Source: Ruminococcaceae bacterium UBA1417 (GTDB lineage Bacteria; Bacillota; Clostridia; Oscillospirales; Acutalibacteraceae). Taken from it: 17,086 nucleotides of DNA. The DNA lies in assembly GCA_002305575.1 (NCBI GenBank), contig DBPP01000037.1, positions 16,610 to 33,695 of the forward strand, given 5' to 3'. Position 1 is the stretch's first letter. Every line of letters begins with the position of its first letter. The notes under the pieces were generated by a model. The model did not search any database and was not told the origin of the DNA. It saw only the letters and a list, made by a program, of their open reading frames with translations. The position numbers were made by a program, and so were the translations under genes. Positions 1-5,739 of this stretch are shown piece by piece.

Positions 1-24
1 GTGCGCCAGTTCTTCTGTACCGAC
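1..24 (-). CDS. cotJC: cotJC, distal segment (continues beyond left edge)
   Basis: On the minus strand positions 24-1 read V-G-T-E-E-L-A-H, the signature of manganese catalases and the CotJC spore-coat protein. In characterised Mn catalases the second Glu-x-x-His of this helix supplies di-manganese ligands. The first four codons duplicate codons 61-64 of the truncated cotJC at 4999-5229, and the following E-L-A-H is what that copy lacks. This is therefore read as the displaced 3' part of the same gene, separated by the 5-kb element. Only eight codons lie inside the window, so whether the remainder (about 120 residues in the family) is intact cannot be seen. The frame is also open upstream on the minus strand to an ATG at 492, through a LysR remnant, so a chimeric translation product is formally possible. 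Confidence 0.85.
12..24 (+). repeat. attachment core repeat, left copy
   Basis: CTTCTGTACCGAC is repeated exactly at 5037-5049 in the same orientation. The bases on both sides differ between copies, so the shared core is exactly 13 bp. It encodes (minus strand) V-G-T-E plus the first base of the next codon. On the element side, GTCACGGTG at 31-39 is the reverse complement, with two mismatches, of CATTGTGAC at 5027-5035 near the other copy, which would give an inverted-repeat attP in the excised circle. Confidence 0.88.
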
Positions 25-90
25 CGGGGGGTCACGGTGGCGCACCGAGAAAAAGCGCCCGCACGGGTTTTGACAATTCGCGGATGCGCT

Positions 91-492
91 TGATGCTTTC
101 CGGAATAGCCCGGCAGCCTTGGAAAATCGCTGTTCCTTTCGCCAGATCAACCGCATGGGAGAAACCATTGCCGGAACGATCGCTCGAAAGTATAGCGGAC
201 AATCCGTCCCCGCATGGGCCAGATGGGCACCCAGCCCTTCTCGAACCAGAATGAATGCGGTGAAGAGCAGGTCGTAAGTGGCAATGATCCGGAGCGGACC
301 ACAATTTTTTGCAGCTATGGCGGCATTTCGTTGGGTGTGCCTCTGGATACAATCCGGGGCAGTGCGATCGGTTTCTCCATGACCATGACCGCTTTGGGTG
401 CCAGCGGACTCTCCCTCCACGTTTCGGTGCTGAGGCGGCGTGCCAGTCAAAAAGCAGCGGACAGGCAAAACAGCCGGATCTCCCACATACAT
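91..492 (-). pseudogene. LysR-family transcriptional regulator remnant (effector-binding domain)
   Basis: Minus-strand translation gives two adjacent blocks in different frames that look like the C-terminal half of a LysR regulator. Block 1 (about 440-315) has E-S-P-L-A-P-K-A and L-P-R-I-V-S-R, then a stop. Block 2 (about 321-91) has T-Y-D-L-L-F-T-A-F-I-L-V-R-E-G-L-G, then an L-Y-F-R-A-I-V-P segment and I-W-R-K-E-Q-R-F-S, the usual order near the end of LysR effector domains. At least one frameshift separates the blocks, a further break is likely near 430-450, and no DNA-binding N-terminus is recognisable. This is a decayed gene, probably old cargo. The family call comes from motif resemblance only. 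The block-2 frame stays open into the cotJC tail at the left edge. Confidence 0.65.
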
Positions 493-606
493 ATCTGTGA
501 AACCCGAAAGGTCATTTCGGGGAAAGAGAACGCAGCGGAATACTTTCACGGGCGCTTCAGGACATCCTGAAATCGTGGAGCTGCGCGGAAACTGGAGGTG
601 TGCCCC

Positions 607-783
607 ATGGAAAATGAAGCGGTATTTTTGGCGTGTACCGAGAAAATTGCGGTCAGCAAAACGGCTACACCGGAATTCTACCGGCTGTATCAGCAGTCGG
701 TTTTTCATACGCTTTGGGAGCAGGGTGTTTTGAATATGGTGCAGTATCAGCATTGTCTGGATATTCTGAAACGCCAAATCTGA
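607..783 (+). CDS. 58-residue protein upstream of the recombinase
   Basis: The ATG at 607 follows GGAGG (594-598) at 8 nt, a better start than the in-frame GTG at 598. The product is 58 residues, without Cys clusters or membrane segments. It contains E-F-Y-R-L-Y-Q-Q-S-V and a C-terminal amphipathic segment ending C-L-D-I-L-K-R-Q-I. It resembles short proteins commonly found just upstream of large serine recombinases in Clostridia (SHOCT-like, E-F-Y-R-L-Y-x-x-S type), whose function is not established to my knowledge. The recombinase starts 97 nt downstream on the same strand, so co-transcription is likely. By position and size it is a candidate recombination directionality factor (SprB of SPbeta is similarly small), but nothing in the sequence proves that. 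Confidence 0.7.
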   Translation: MENEAVFLACTEKIAVSKTATPEFYRLYQQSVFHTLWEQGVLNMVQYQHCLDILKRQI

Positions 784-880
784 AAGCGGGGAAGATGGCC
801 CGCTGCATCAAAAAGCAAATCCGTACACGCGTGTCGGGAGACAGGCCCGTCGCAAAGAGGAGAGCAGGGAGGGATGGAAC

Positions 881-2467
881 ATGCGGGTTGCAGCCTACTG
901 CCGTGTTTCCACCGATCAGGACGATCAGGCCAATTCCTTTGAGAGTCAGCAGCGGTATTTCCGCGAATACATTGACCGCCAACCGGGCTGGGCGCTTTAT
1001 GCGATTTATGCCGATGAGGGAATTACGGGAACCAGCACCCAAAAACGCGCGGCCTTTAATCGCATGATCCACGACGCCCGGCTGCACCGGTTCGATTGGA
1101 TTCTCACCAAAGAGGTGAGCCGTTTTTCCCGCAATATTCTGGACACCATCGCCTATACCCGCGACTTGCGGCGTCTGGGAATCGGCGTGCAGTTCATGAC
1201 CGACGGCATCCATACACTGGAACCGGATTCGGAACTGCGGCTTTCCATCATGGGCAGTATCGCCCAGGAGGAAAGCCGCAAAACCTCCGCACGCGTCAAA
1301 TGGGGGCAAACCCGGCGCATGGAACAGGGCGTTGTATTTGGCCGTTCCATGCTGGGCTATGATGTAAAAAACGGGAAAATGACGGTCAATCCCCAGGGCG
1401 CCCAAATCGTCCGGTTGATTTTTCATAAGTACGTCATGGAACGTAAGGGCACCACTGTGATTGCGCGGGAGCTGCGCGAGGCAGGGTACAAGACACTCAC
1501 CGGCAGCACAAGCTGGCGCAATACCGTGATCCTCAAAATTCTCCGCAACGAGAAGTACTGCGGCGATCTAAAACAGAAAAAAACCTTCACCCCCGACTAC
1601 CTCACCCATCAGAAGAAGTACAACCGGGGGGAGGAAAAATTTGTCTTTTTGAGAGACCATCATGAACCCATTGTTGAGCGTGGACTTTGGGAAGAGGCGC
1701 AAAGGGAGATTGCCCGGCGGGACATCGACGGAAAATGCGGCGCCGGCCACGGAAACCGCTACCCGCTGTCGGGAAAAATCGAGTGCAGCGCGTGTGGTCG
1801 AAGTTTTGTTTCCCGCAGCCGCAAACGGAAGGATGGAAGCCGCTGTAAGGTCTGGCGATGCGGTACCGCCGTAGAAGAGGGCAGACGGCGTATTGACCGA
1901 ATGGGCAACGAAATCGGATGTGATATTGGTTACCAGATCCGGGATACGGTGGGCTTGGAGATGGTTCGACAATCGGTGATCCGGCTGGAGCTGGATGTGC
2001 AAGCCGTTATCAGCGATATAACCCGCATCGTATTGGAGGCCGTGGAAACCGCCCAAAATAACCGCCAGCACAGTGTCAAACGCCTGAAAAATGAATGGGA
2101 ACAGATCAGGAGAAAGAAAGAAATTGCGCTGGACGCTTTTTTTGCGAAAAGCATTTCCAAGGACGACATGCAGCTGATGAATGCCGCGTATGACCGCCGT
2201 ATAGCCGAATGTGCCGAAAAAATTGCGGAAGCGGAGAAACAGGGAAGCCTGGAACGCGACAAGAGCTTGCCCGAAGAAGAGATCCGCGCCAAAGTCGCGG
2301 GGATTGTTTGCGGGGAGACGGCTTCCGACCGTTTCTATGGCAGCCTGCTCGACCGGATCATCGCTCACCCCGACCGGCGTATAGAGGTGCGGCTCAAGTG
2401 TCTGCCAACCAAATGGGTCTACAGGCTGGAAAACCCGGCAAATGGATCCAAACAAGCCGGAGAATAG
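881..2467 (+). CDS. Large serine recombinase (site-specific integrase/excisionase)
   Basis: This 528-residue protein catalyses site-specific recombination through a covalent phosphoserine intermediate. Its catalytic domain (about 1-140) begins Y-C-R-V-S-T with the nucleophile at Ser10 and includes Arg8, the S-R-F-S-R-N motif (Arg81, Arg84) and the I-A-Q-E-E-S-R start of helix E. A recombinase domain follows (about 155-280). A zinc ribbon has C302-x2-C305 paired with C327 and probably C347. A charged coiled-coil region (about 385-460) precedes the C-terminal tail. The length is close to that of SpoIVCA, the skin recombinase. The ATG follows AGGGAGGG (867-873). The frame is complete with no missing catalytic residue, so it is probably active. 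It is the obvious enzyme for the 13-bp repeats flanking the element. Confidence 0.95.
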   Translation: MRVAAYCRVSTDQDDQANSFESQQRYFREYIDRQPGWALYAIYADEGITGTSTQKRAAFNRMIHDARLHRFDWILTKEVSRFSRNILDTIAYTRDLRRLGIGVQFMTDGIHTLEPDSELRLSIMGSIAQEESRKTSARVKWGQTRRMEQGVVFGRSMLGYDVKNGKMTVNPQGAQIVRLIFHKYVMERKGTTVIARELREAGYKTLTGSTSWRNTVILKILRNEKYCGDLKQKKTFTPDYLTHQKKYNRGEEKFVFLRDHHEPIVERGLWEEAQREIARRDIDGKCGAGHGNRYPLSGKIECSACGRSFVSRSRKRKDGSRCKVWRCGTAVEEGRRRIDRMGNEIGCDIGYQIRDTVGLEMVRQSVIRLELDVQAVISDITRIVLEAVETAQNNRQHSVKRLKNEWEQIRRKKEIALDAFFAKSISKDDMQLMNAAYDRRIAECAEKIAEAEKQGSLERDKSLPEEEIRAKVAGIVCGETASDRFYGSLLDRIIAHPDRRIEVRLKCLPTKWVYRLENPANGSKQAGE

Positions 2468-2626
2468 GAGCCCTTTCGTACAATGCAAAAGTTCGCGATC
2501 GTGCGGCCGTATGGAAAAATTGTCCGTCCGCTTTCAGGCCATACAGGTCCAAAATGAACTGGGAAATCCGACGGGATACGCGCAGGGGTGTTGCTGTCGA
2601 CGTGCAAAATGTCGATTCAAAAGCAA

Positions 2627-2662
2627 GTCCCGCGCGCGGCTGTCAAACGCCGTACGCGGGAC
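2627..2662 (-). terminator. Hairpin between recombinase and rubredoxin operon
   Basis: A 14-bp stem with one mismatch (GTCCCGCGCGCGGC against GCCGTACGCGGGAC) encloses an 8-nt loop. Read on the minus strand it is followed by TTGCTTTTG and lies about 37 nt past the stop of the ferredoxin/rubredoxin gene. It best fits an intrinsic terminator for that operon. It may also block read-through from the recombinase, although the plus-strand T run is poor. Confidence 0.6.
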
Positions 2663-2698
2663 TGTGAAGAATCGATATTTTTAGGCACGGATTTTCAT

Positions 2699-3295
2699 TT
2701 ACCCGATTTTTACAAATGCAGAGGCGGGCTGTCCGCAGACGGGACATTTGAAATCCTGTGGCAGAGGGCCTTCGTGTATGTAACCGCAGACGGAACATTT
2801 CCATTGCTCCGGTTTTTCAGCTTCTGTGGATTCGTTGAACGAAATGGTTTGCAGCAGGTTTTCCACAATCTCCAGCGGGATGCCGGGGTAATCGCGGAGC
2901 ATCTCCAAAAACCGTTTCGTATTCGCGCTTTGCGGGAGCATAAAACCGGCTTCCCGACAAAGGTCTTCCGCCATCAGACGGGAGGACTTTTCCACCGCTC
3001 CGCTTAAGGCGCCCGGCAACTGGGCCGCCATGGTTTCGGCCTGTGTTTTGCTCTGAATGAGGCCGCGCAGTGCTTCTACCACATCGTCCGTTTTGGGCTG
3101 CTGGGGCGGGTATGTTTTCGGGATCAAGGATATCGCACCGGATGGACAGGCATCCGCACACGCGCCGCAGCCGGTGCATTTGGCTACGTCGATGATGCTG
3201 TTCTCCGTATCGGTAGCCCCGGTGGGACACACGTACAGACACAGACAGTCCTTGGTGCACAGGCGCAAATTGCGCACCGCATATTTTTCAGCCAT
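2699..3295 (-). CDS. Ferredoxin-rubredoxin fusion protein
   Basis: This 198-residue cytoplasmic protein is built as an electron-transfer module. The N-terminus (residues 10-60) has two Cys clusters. The second is a canonical 4Fe-4S motif (C40-x2-C43-x2-C46-x3-C50-P). The first is unusual (C13, C17, C19, C23-P). A helical middle follows (about 65-155). The C-terminus (163-198) is a rubredoxin/rubrerythrin-type iron knuckle with C167-x2-C170 and C184-x2-C187. Its start codon shares one base with the stop of the upstream rubredoxin-like gene (TAATG), so translation is coupled. No enzyme domain is present. A role in passing electrons to an oxygen- or peroxide-detoxifying partner is a family-level guess. 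Confidence 0.85.
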   Translation of the reverse strand: MAEKYAVRNLRLCTKDCLCLYVCPTGATDTENSIIDVAKCTGCGACADACPSGAISLIPKTYPPQQPKTDDVVEALRGLIQSKTQAETMAAQLPGALSGAVEKSSRLMAEDLCREAGFMLPQSANTKRFLEMLRDYPGIPLEIVENLLQTISFNESTEAEKPEQWKCSVCGYIHEGPLPQDFKCPVCGQPASAFVKIG

Positions 3296-3954
3296 TACCC
3301 GTTCCTCCCTTCAACCTTTTCAAATTTCCAGGCCGGCACTTTACAGACCGGGCAGATTTCCGGCGCTTGATCTCCGATGTAGACAAAGCCGCAGACGGTG
3401 CAGACGTATACGCCGGTGTTTTGCAGCATTTTTTCTCCCTCCCGCTGGTAACGGGTCAGCAGGGATTGCAGCATCCGGGTGACCTTTTCACTCCAGGTCA
3501 GGCAGCGAAGCGCGCCGCGGTCGGCGGTGGAAACGGCGTTCCCATAGGGGAAGCCTGTGGAAAGATCCGTCTCGATCAACTGCAACAGTTTTTCAACGCC
3601 GGGCTGCATTGCCGGCTCGGCCTTTTGGCGGAAAAACGCGGCGAGCTGTGCGAACGCCGCAGCCTGCTGTGGCAGATACTGCTTTTCGCAGCCTCTGGCC
3701 AGATTTGAACAGATGACACTCATTTCCATCGGCGAGAGTTTCTTTTCCACGTGCGGTTTGCCGGTCGGATCCGGTGGTGCCGTTTGAGCTGTGGCTTTCT
3801 TTTCGGAGAAGGCCGCCTTGTCGGCGCCGCACCAGGGGCATTTCCAATCAGCTGGCAGATCTTCCCAACGGGTGCCCGGTGCGATACCGGCTTCGGGGAT
3901 GCCCCGGCTCTCGTCGTAGGTGTAAGAGCAAACGGAACAAACATACTGTTTCAT
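3295..3954 (-). CDS. Two-rubredoxin-domain protein
   Basis: This 219-residue protein carries a rubredoxin domain at each end: an N-terminal one with C6-x2-C9 and C39-x2-C42 in the standard spacing, and a shorter rubrerythrin-like C-terminal one with C185-x2-C188 and C201-x2-C204. The roughly 110-residue middle is predicted helical and I do not recognise it as a named family. The start at 3954 (M-K-Q-Y-V-C) is chosen because AGGAGG (3966-3971) lies 11 nt upstream and because rubredoxins begin this way; a longer frame to 4002 is open but has no such support. It is the first gene of a coupled pair with the ferredoxin-rubredoxin fusion. Likely role: iron-based electron transfer or oxidative-stress handling. 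Confidence 0.85.
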   Translation of the reverse strand: MKQYVCSVCSYTYDESRGIPEAGIAPGTRWEDLPADWKCPWCGADKAAFSEKKATAQTAPPDPTGKPHVEKKLSPMEMSVICSNLARGCEKQYLPQQAAAFAQLAAFFRQKAEPAMQPGVEKLLQLIETDLSTGFPYGNAVSTADRGALRCLTWSEKVTRMLQSLLTRYQREGEKMLQNTGVYVCTVCGFVYIGDQAPEICPVCKVPAWKFEKVEGRNG

Positions 3955-3981
3955 CGGTCGTTTCGCCTCCTTTTTTTCTTT

Positions 3982-4023
3982 AGCATAGCATACCGAGTTC
4001 AAAAGTTCTGTGATATGGTCACA
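3982..4023 (-). promoter_or_regulatory. Candidate promoter with CRP/FNR-like palindrome
   Basis: TGTGATATGGTCACA (4009-4023) is a perfect TGTGA/TCACA inverted repeat with a 5-bp centre. It lies upstream of two overlapping TATGCT -10 candidates (minus strand, 3982-3987 and 3987-3992) that lack a good -35 box. The palindrome centre would be about 41 bp before the start site for the nearer box, the position used by class II CRP/FNR-type activators. The usual CRP/FNR spacing differs (6 bp for TGTGA half-sites), so the regulator is unknown. Confidence 0.4.
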
Positions 4024-4152
4024 CTTTACCGCTTTTTTCAGGTGTTGGATGCGGTTTGAAAGCCCGGCGTTCTATAAAATAATAATACAATACGCGTGTA
4101 AATTTTTCCATGGGTTATCGCGCTTTTCCCATTTATTTTTTCCGCTTTCGCA

Positions 4153-4197
4153 TAAAAATATCGCCTGTGAAAATCCGGTCGGTTTTCACAGGCGATA
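4153..4197 (-). terminator. Intrinsic terminator of the DUF2798 gene
   Basis: A perfect 15-bp inverted repeat (TATCGCCTGTGAAAA at 4159-4173 and its complement at 4183-4197) has a 9-nt loop. On the minus strand it is followed directly by TTTTTATG. It begins 17 nt after the stop codon of the membrane-protein gene. The rest of 4003-4213 shows no gene. Confidence 0.85.
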
Positions 4198-4213
4198 CAA
4201 GGTTGCAGATGAA

Positions 4214-4696
4214 TTATGTATGGGGCTCCTCTTTGGATTGAGCGGCCAGCTGTTTGCGAAACAGCGTGCGGAAAATCAGGCGGGCCAGTGGGCCGCAGTA
4301 CAGCAGCTGCCAAAGCAGCGCCATCGGCAGATTGCAGCCGAACGTATGAACCCATGTGCCGAAGCTGGGTGTTTTAAACAGCAGCGTAGCGATCAGGCTC
4401 ATGACGGGACACATGATGCAGACGATCATGGTAGAAACCGCATAGGTAATCCACTGCGGGCGGTCTGTCGGACGCATAAAGGAAAACGCCAGGCGCGTTG
4501 CGAGTTTTTCGACAACAAAAAACTCCAGAATAAAGGCAATGGGCAGCATGATGGGCAGCTCATGCAGCGCCAAGAAGAATGTTTCGTTCGATACGCCGCC
4601 TGTGTTGAGGGCTACGTTGTAGACGATCATGCCGTAGACCATGATGGCGGCCATAATCACCGTAAAAACCACATTCTGAAATTTTGTTTTTGGCAT
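4214..4696 (-). CDS. DUF2798 family membrane protein
   Basis: This 160-residue integral membrane protein has about four hydrophobic segments (roughly residues 8-30, 45-65, 83-107, 118-140). They are arranged as two repeats resembling DUF2798, each with a helix of the type F-x-x-x-M-A-x-x-M-x-x-x-M followed by a second helix. The tail is charged and cytoplasmic-looking. The biochemical function of the family is unknown. The gene has its own promoter (4809-4838), an AAGGGAG ribosome site just upstream, and its own terminator, so it is a single-gene cargo unit inside the element. Nothing links it functionally to the recombinase. Confidence 0.85.
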   Translation of the reverse strand: MPKTKFQNVVFTVIMAAIMVYGMIVYNVALNTGGVSNETFFLALHELPIMLPIAFILEFFVVEKLATRLAFSFMRPTDRPQWITYAVSTMIVCIMCPVMSLIATLLFKTPSFGTWVHTFGCNLPMALLWQLLYCGPLARLIFRTLFRKQLAAQSKEEPHT

Positions 4697-4808
4697 AAAA
4701 AAAGACTCCCTTCCATGTCACGGGTAATAATGCGCAGAATGGCAAAAAGAAAAAGCAGCAAAACTTTCGTCTCGCTACTTTTCACTGCGACTACCATTTC
4801 TGTCCATT

Positions 4809-4838
4809 AGTATAACATGTCTCGCATTCGTTTCGTAA
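4809..4838 (-). promoter_or_regulatory. SigA-type promoter of the DUF2798 gene
   Basis: On the minus strand TTACGA (4838-4833), an 18-bp spacer and TATACT (4814-4809) occur in this order, with TG one base before the -10 box (extended -10). It is about 110 nt upstream of the start codon. Confidence 0.6.
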
Positions 4839-5036
4839 GTGTTTTTTCGACAAAAAGAGTGAGAAATCTCGTCAAAACCTCTGGAGAAAATTTGGACAAG
4901 TTTACCAGACAGGTCTGTTAGTTGCATTTACGTGTCCACACTTTGCCATGAAATTTCCATGTTATGGTTATGCCCGTTTTTTTTAAAATTCAGTTTTCCT
5001 AAATCCGCATTTTAAGCCGTATGTTCCATTGTGACG
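4839..5036. other. AT-rich right end of the element, no gene
   Basis: Apart from the out-of-frame tail of the truncated cotJC (4999-5036) no coding frame is credible here. The base composition is clearly AT-richer than the flanks, with T-runs near 4840 and 4978-4985. CATTGTGAC at 5027-5035 lies one base from the right core repeat and mirrors GTCACGGTG at 31-39. It is the likely recombinase-binding arm. Confidence 0.55.
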
Positions 5037-5229
5037 CTTCTGTACCGACATCGGTCAGGATCGCGCGCAGCTCGGGGTAGGGCATCGCATACCGCTGGCT
5101 CAGATAGCGCAGCGATGCCCCGATTTCCCCGTGCGGCCCGCCGTATTGGCTGATAATCAGCTTCGCGAGGGCGGGATTCGGATTTTTGATCTTGACCGGG
5201 TATTGCAGTTTCTTCTCATAAATCCACAT
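4999..5229 (-). pseudogene. cotJC: cotJC, proximal segment interrupted after codon 64
   Basis: The first 64 residues match the N-terminus of CotJC, the manganese-catalase-like spore-coat protein: M-W-I-Y-E-K-K-L-Q-Y-P-V, then Q-Y-G-G-P-H-G-E, L-R-Y-L-S-Q-R-Y and L-T-D-V-G-T-E. CotJC proteins are about 190 residues; here the frame leaves the family after G-T-E and stops at 76 residues with element-encoded A-S-Q-W-N-I-R-L-K-M-R-I. The missing E-L-A-H continuation is at 24-1. The break falls exactly in the 13-bp repeat (5037-5049). The gene is therefore interrupted rather than simply decayed and may be reversibly so. Its start overlaps the cotJB stop by one base (TAATG). Unexcised, it lacks the later metal ligands and cannot be an active catalase. 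Confidence 0.92.
5037..5049 (+). repeat. attachment core repeat, right copy
   Basis: This exact copy of CTTCTGTACCGAC covers codons 61-64 of cotJC plus one base. It marks the junction where the reading frame leaves CotJC homology. Confidence 0.88.
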
Positions 5230-5483
5230 TATTCATTCGCCTCCGCTTCCCAGGGCCATGGATCGCTGATCCACGCCCAGCGGCTTGTGTCGCGCGTGGT
5301 TTCGTTCAGCGGGCCGTATTGATTCTCATATTCGGCTTTGAGTTTTTTCTGCAGTTCGCGGTATTCGGCGAGCTTTTTGGAAGCTTCGGCGCAGTTGGGG
5401 TGGGAGTCCAGATAAAGGTGCAGCTCCCATGCGGCAAACTGAACTGCCGAAATGCGCCGGCGCAGCCGTGCCTGTTCACTCAT
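5229..5483 (-). CDS. cotJB: Spore coat protein CotJB
   Basis: This 84-residue protein matches the CotJB family: an N-terminal helix with A-V-Q-F-A-A-W-E-L-H-L-Y-L-D-S-H-P, a lysine/glutamate-rich helix (A-S-K-K-L-A-E-Y-R-E-L-Q-K-K) and a C-terminal Y-G-P-L...W-I-x-D-P-W-P-W-E segment. In Bacillus subtilis the cotJ products are inner-coat proteins made in the mother cell. Here cotJB overlaps cotJA by four bases (ATGA) and cotJC by one (TAATG), so the three are one translationally coupled unit. The frame is intact. Only cotJC is interrupted by the element. Confidence 0.93.
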   Translation of the reverse strand: MSEQARLRRRISAVQFAAWELHLYLDSHPNCAEASKKLAEYRELQKKLKAEYENQYGPLNETTRDTSRWAWISDPWPWEAEANE

Positions 5484-5680
5484 CGGGGCTCACCCCGCCT
5501 TCCGTAAAACGGCTTGTCCAGAACGGGGAAGAGCGTCCCCGCGTCCAAGGCGCGTTCCGGCTCGAGGGTTTGCGCCCATTGCTGGAAGGGCACATAGGCC
5601 ATCCCGGGCACCGGGTTTTCCGGCAGCGGGGAACAGTTGCTGCGAACCGAGCAGGACTGCCCCATAACAATTTCAGCCAT
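5480..5680 (-). CDS. cotJA: Spore coat-associated protein CotJA
   Basis: This 66-residue protein has the CotJA signature P-V-P-G-M-A-Y-V-P-F-Q-Q-W followed by L-E-P-E-R-A-L-D-A-G-T-L-F-P-x-L-D-K-P-F. The start at 5680 (M-A-E-I-V-M-G-Q-S-C) is preferred to an upstream in-frame ATG at 5713 because AAAGGAGA (5689-5696) lies 8 nt before it and family members begin at about this point. An overlapping frame up to 5736 is a shadow. It is the first gene of the cotJ operon, and its stop overlaps the cotJB start (ATGA). Three cysteines lie near the N-terminus. Confidence 0.92.
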   Translation of the reverse strand: MAEIVMGQSCSVRSNCSPLPENPVPGMAYVPFQQWAQTLEPERALDAGTLFPVLDKPFYGRRGEPR

Positions 5681-5739
5681 GCGTACCGTCTCCTTTCTGA
5701 GATGATGCCGCAAGCGGCATCAGGCTGTTTGCCCAAACC

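Larger units (their letters stand above)
12..5049. mobile_element. 5.0-kb serine-recombinase intervening element inside cotJC
   Basis: The element is bounded by identical 13-bp direct repeats (12-24 and 5037-5049), so the excisable unit is 5,025 bp. It separates codon 64 of cotJC from codon 65. Removing one repeat plus the intervening DNA gives ...L-T-D-V-G-T-E-E-L-A-H in one frame. It carries a full-length large serine recombinase, a 58-residue companion protein, a LysR pseudogene, a ferredoxin/rubredoxin gene pair and a DUF2798 membrane protein. No phage structural, lysis, replication or conjugation genes are visible. Known precedents for recombinase elements that interrupt sporulation genes and leave during mother-cell development are skin (sigK), the spoVFB element and SPbeta (spsM). 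Precise excision restoring cotJC is strongly suggested by the junctions. Its developmental timing is inferred. Confidence 0.9.

Noticed and set aside
214..570. 118-residue plus-strand frame at the left end
   Set aside because: The minus strand of the same DNA reads as LysR effector-domain sequence. The plus frame has no recognisable features.
665..1426. 253-residue minus-strand frame opposite the recombinase
   Set aside because: It is antisense to a clear serine recombinase, has no family resemblance and no ribosome site.
1568..2488. 306-residue minus-strand frame opposite the recombinase C-terminus
   Set aside because: It is a shadow of the GC-rich coding strand, with no recognisable domain.
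2483..2557. 24-codon frame just after the recombinase stop
   Set aside because: It is too short, has no clear ribosome site and no family resemblance, so it was not annotated as a gene.
4999..5229. cotJC as an ordinary truncation pseudogene
   Set aside because: The missing continuation, in frame and on the same strand, is present at the left edge and the break coincides with an exact 13-bp repeat shared with it.
5476..5736. 86-residue frame overlapping cotJA
   Set aside because: The overlapping frame carries the CotJA signature and the ribosome site; this one has neither.
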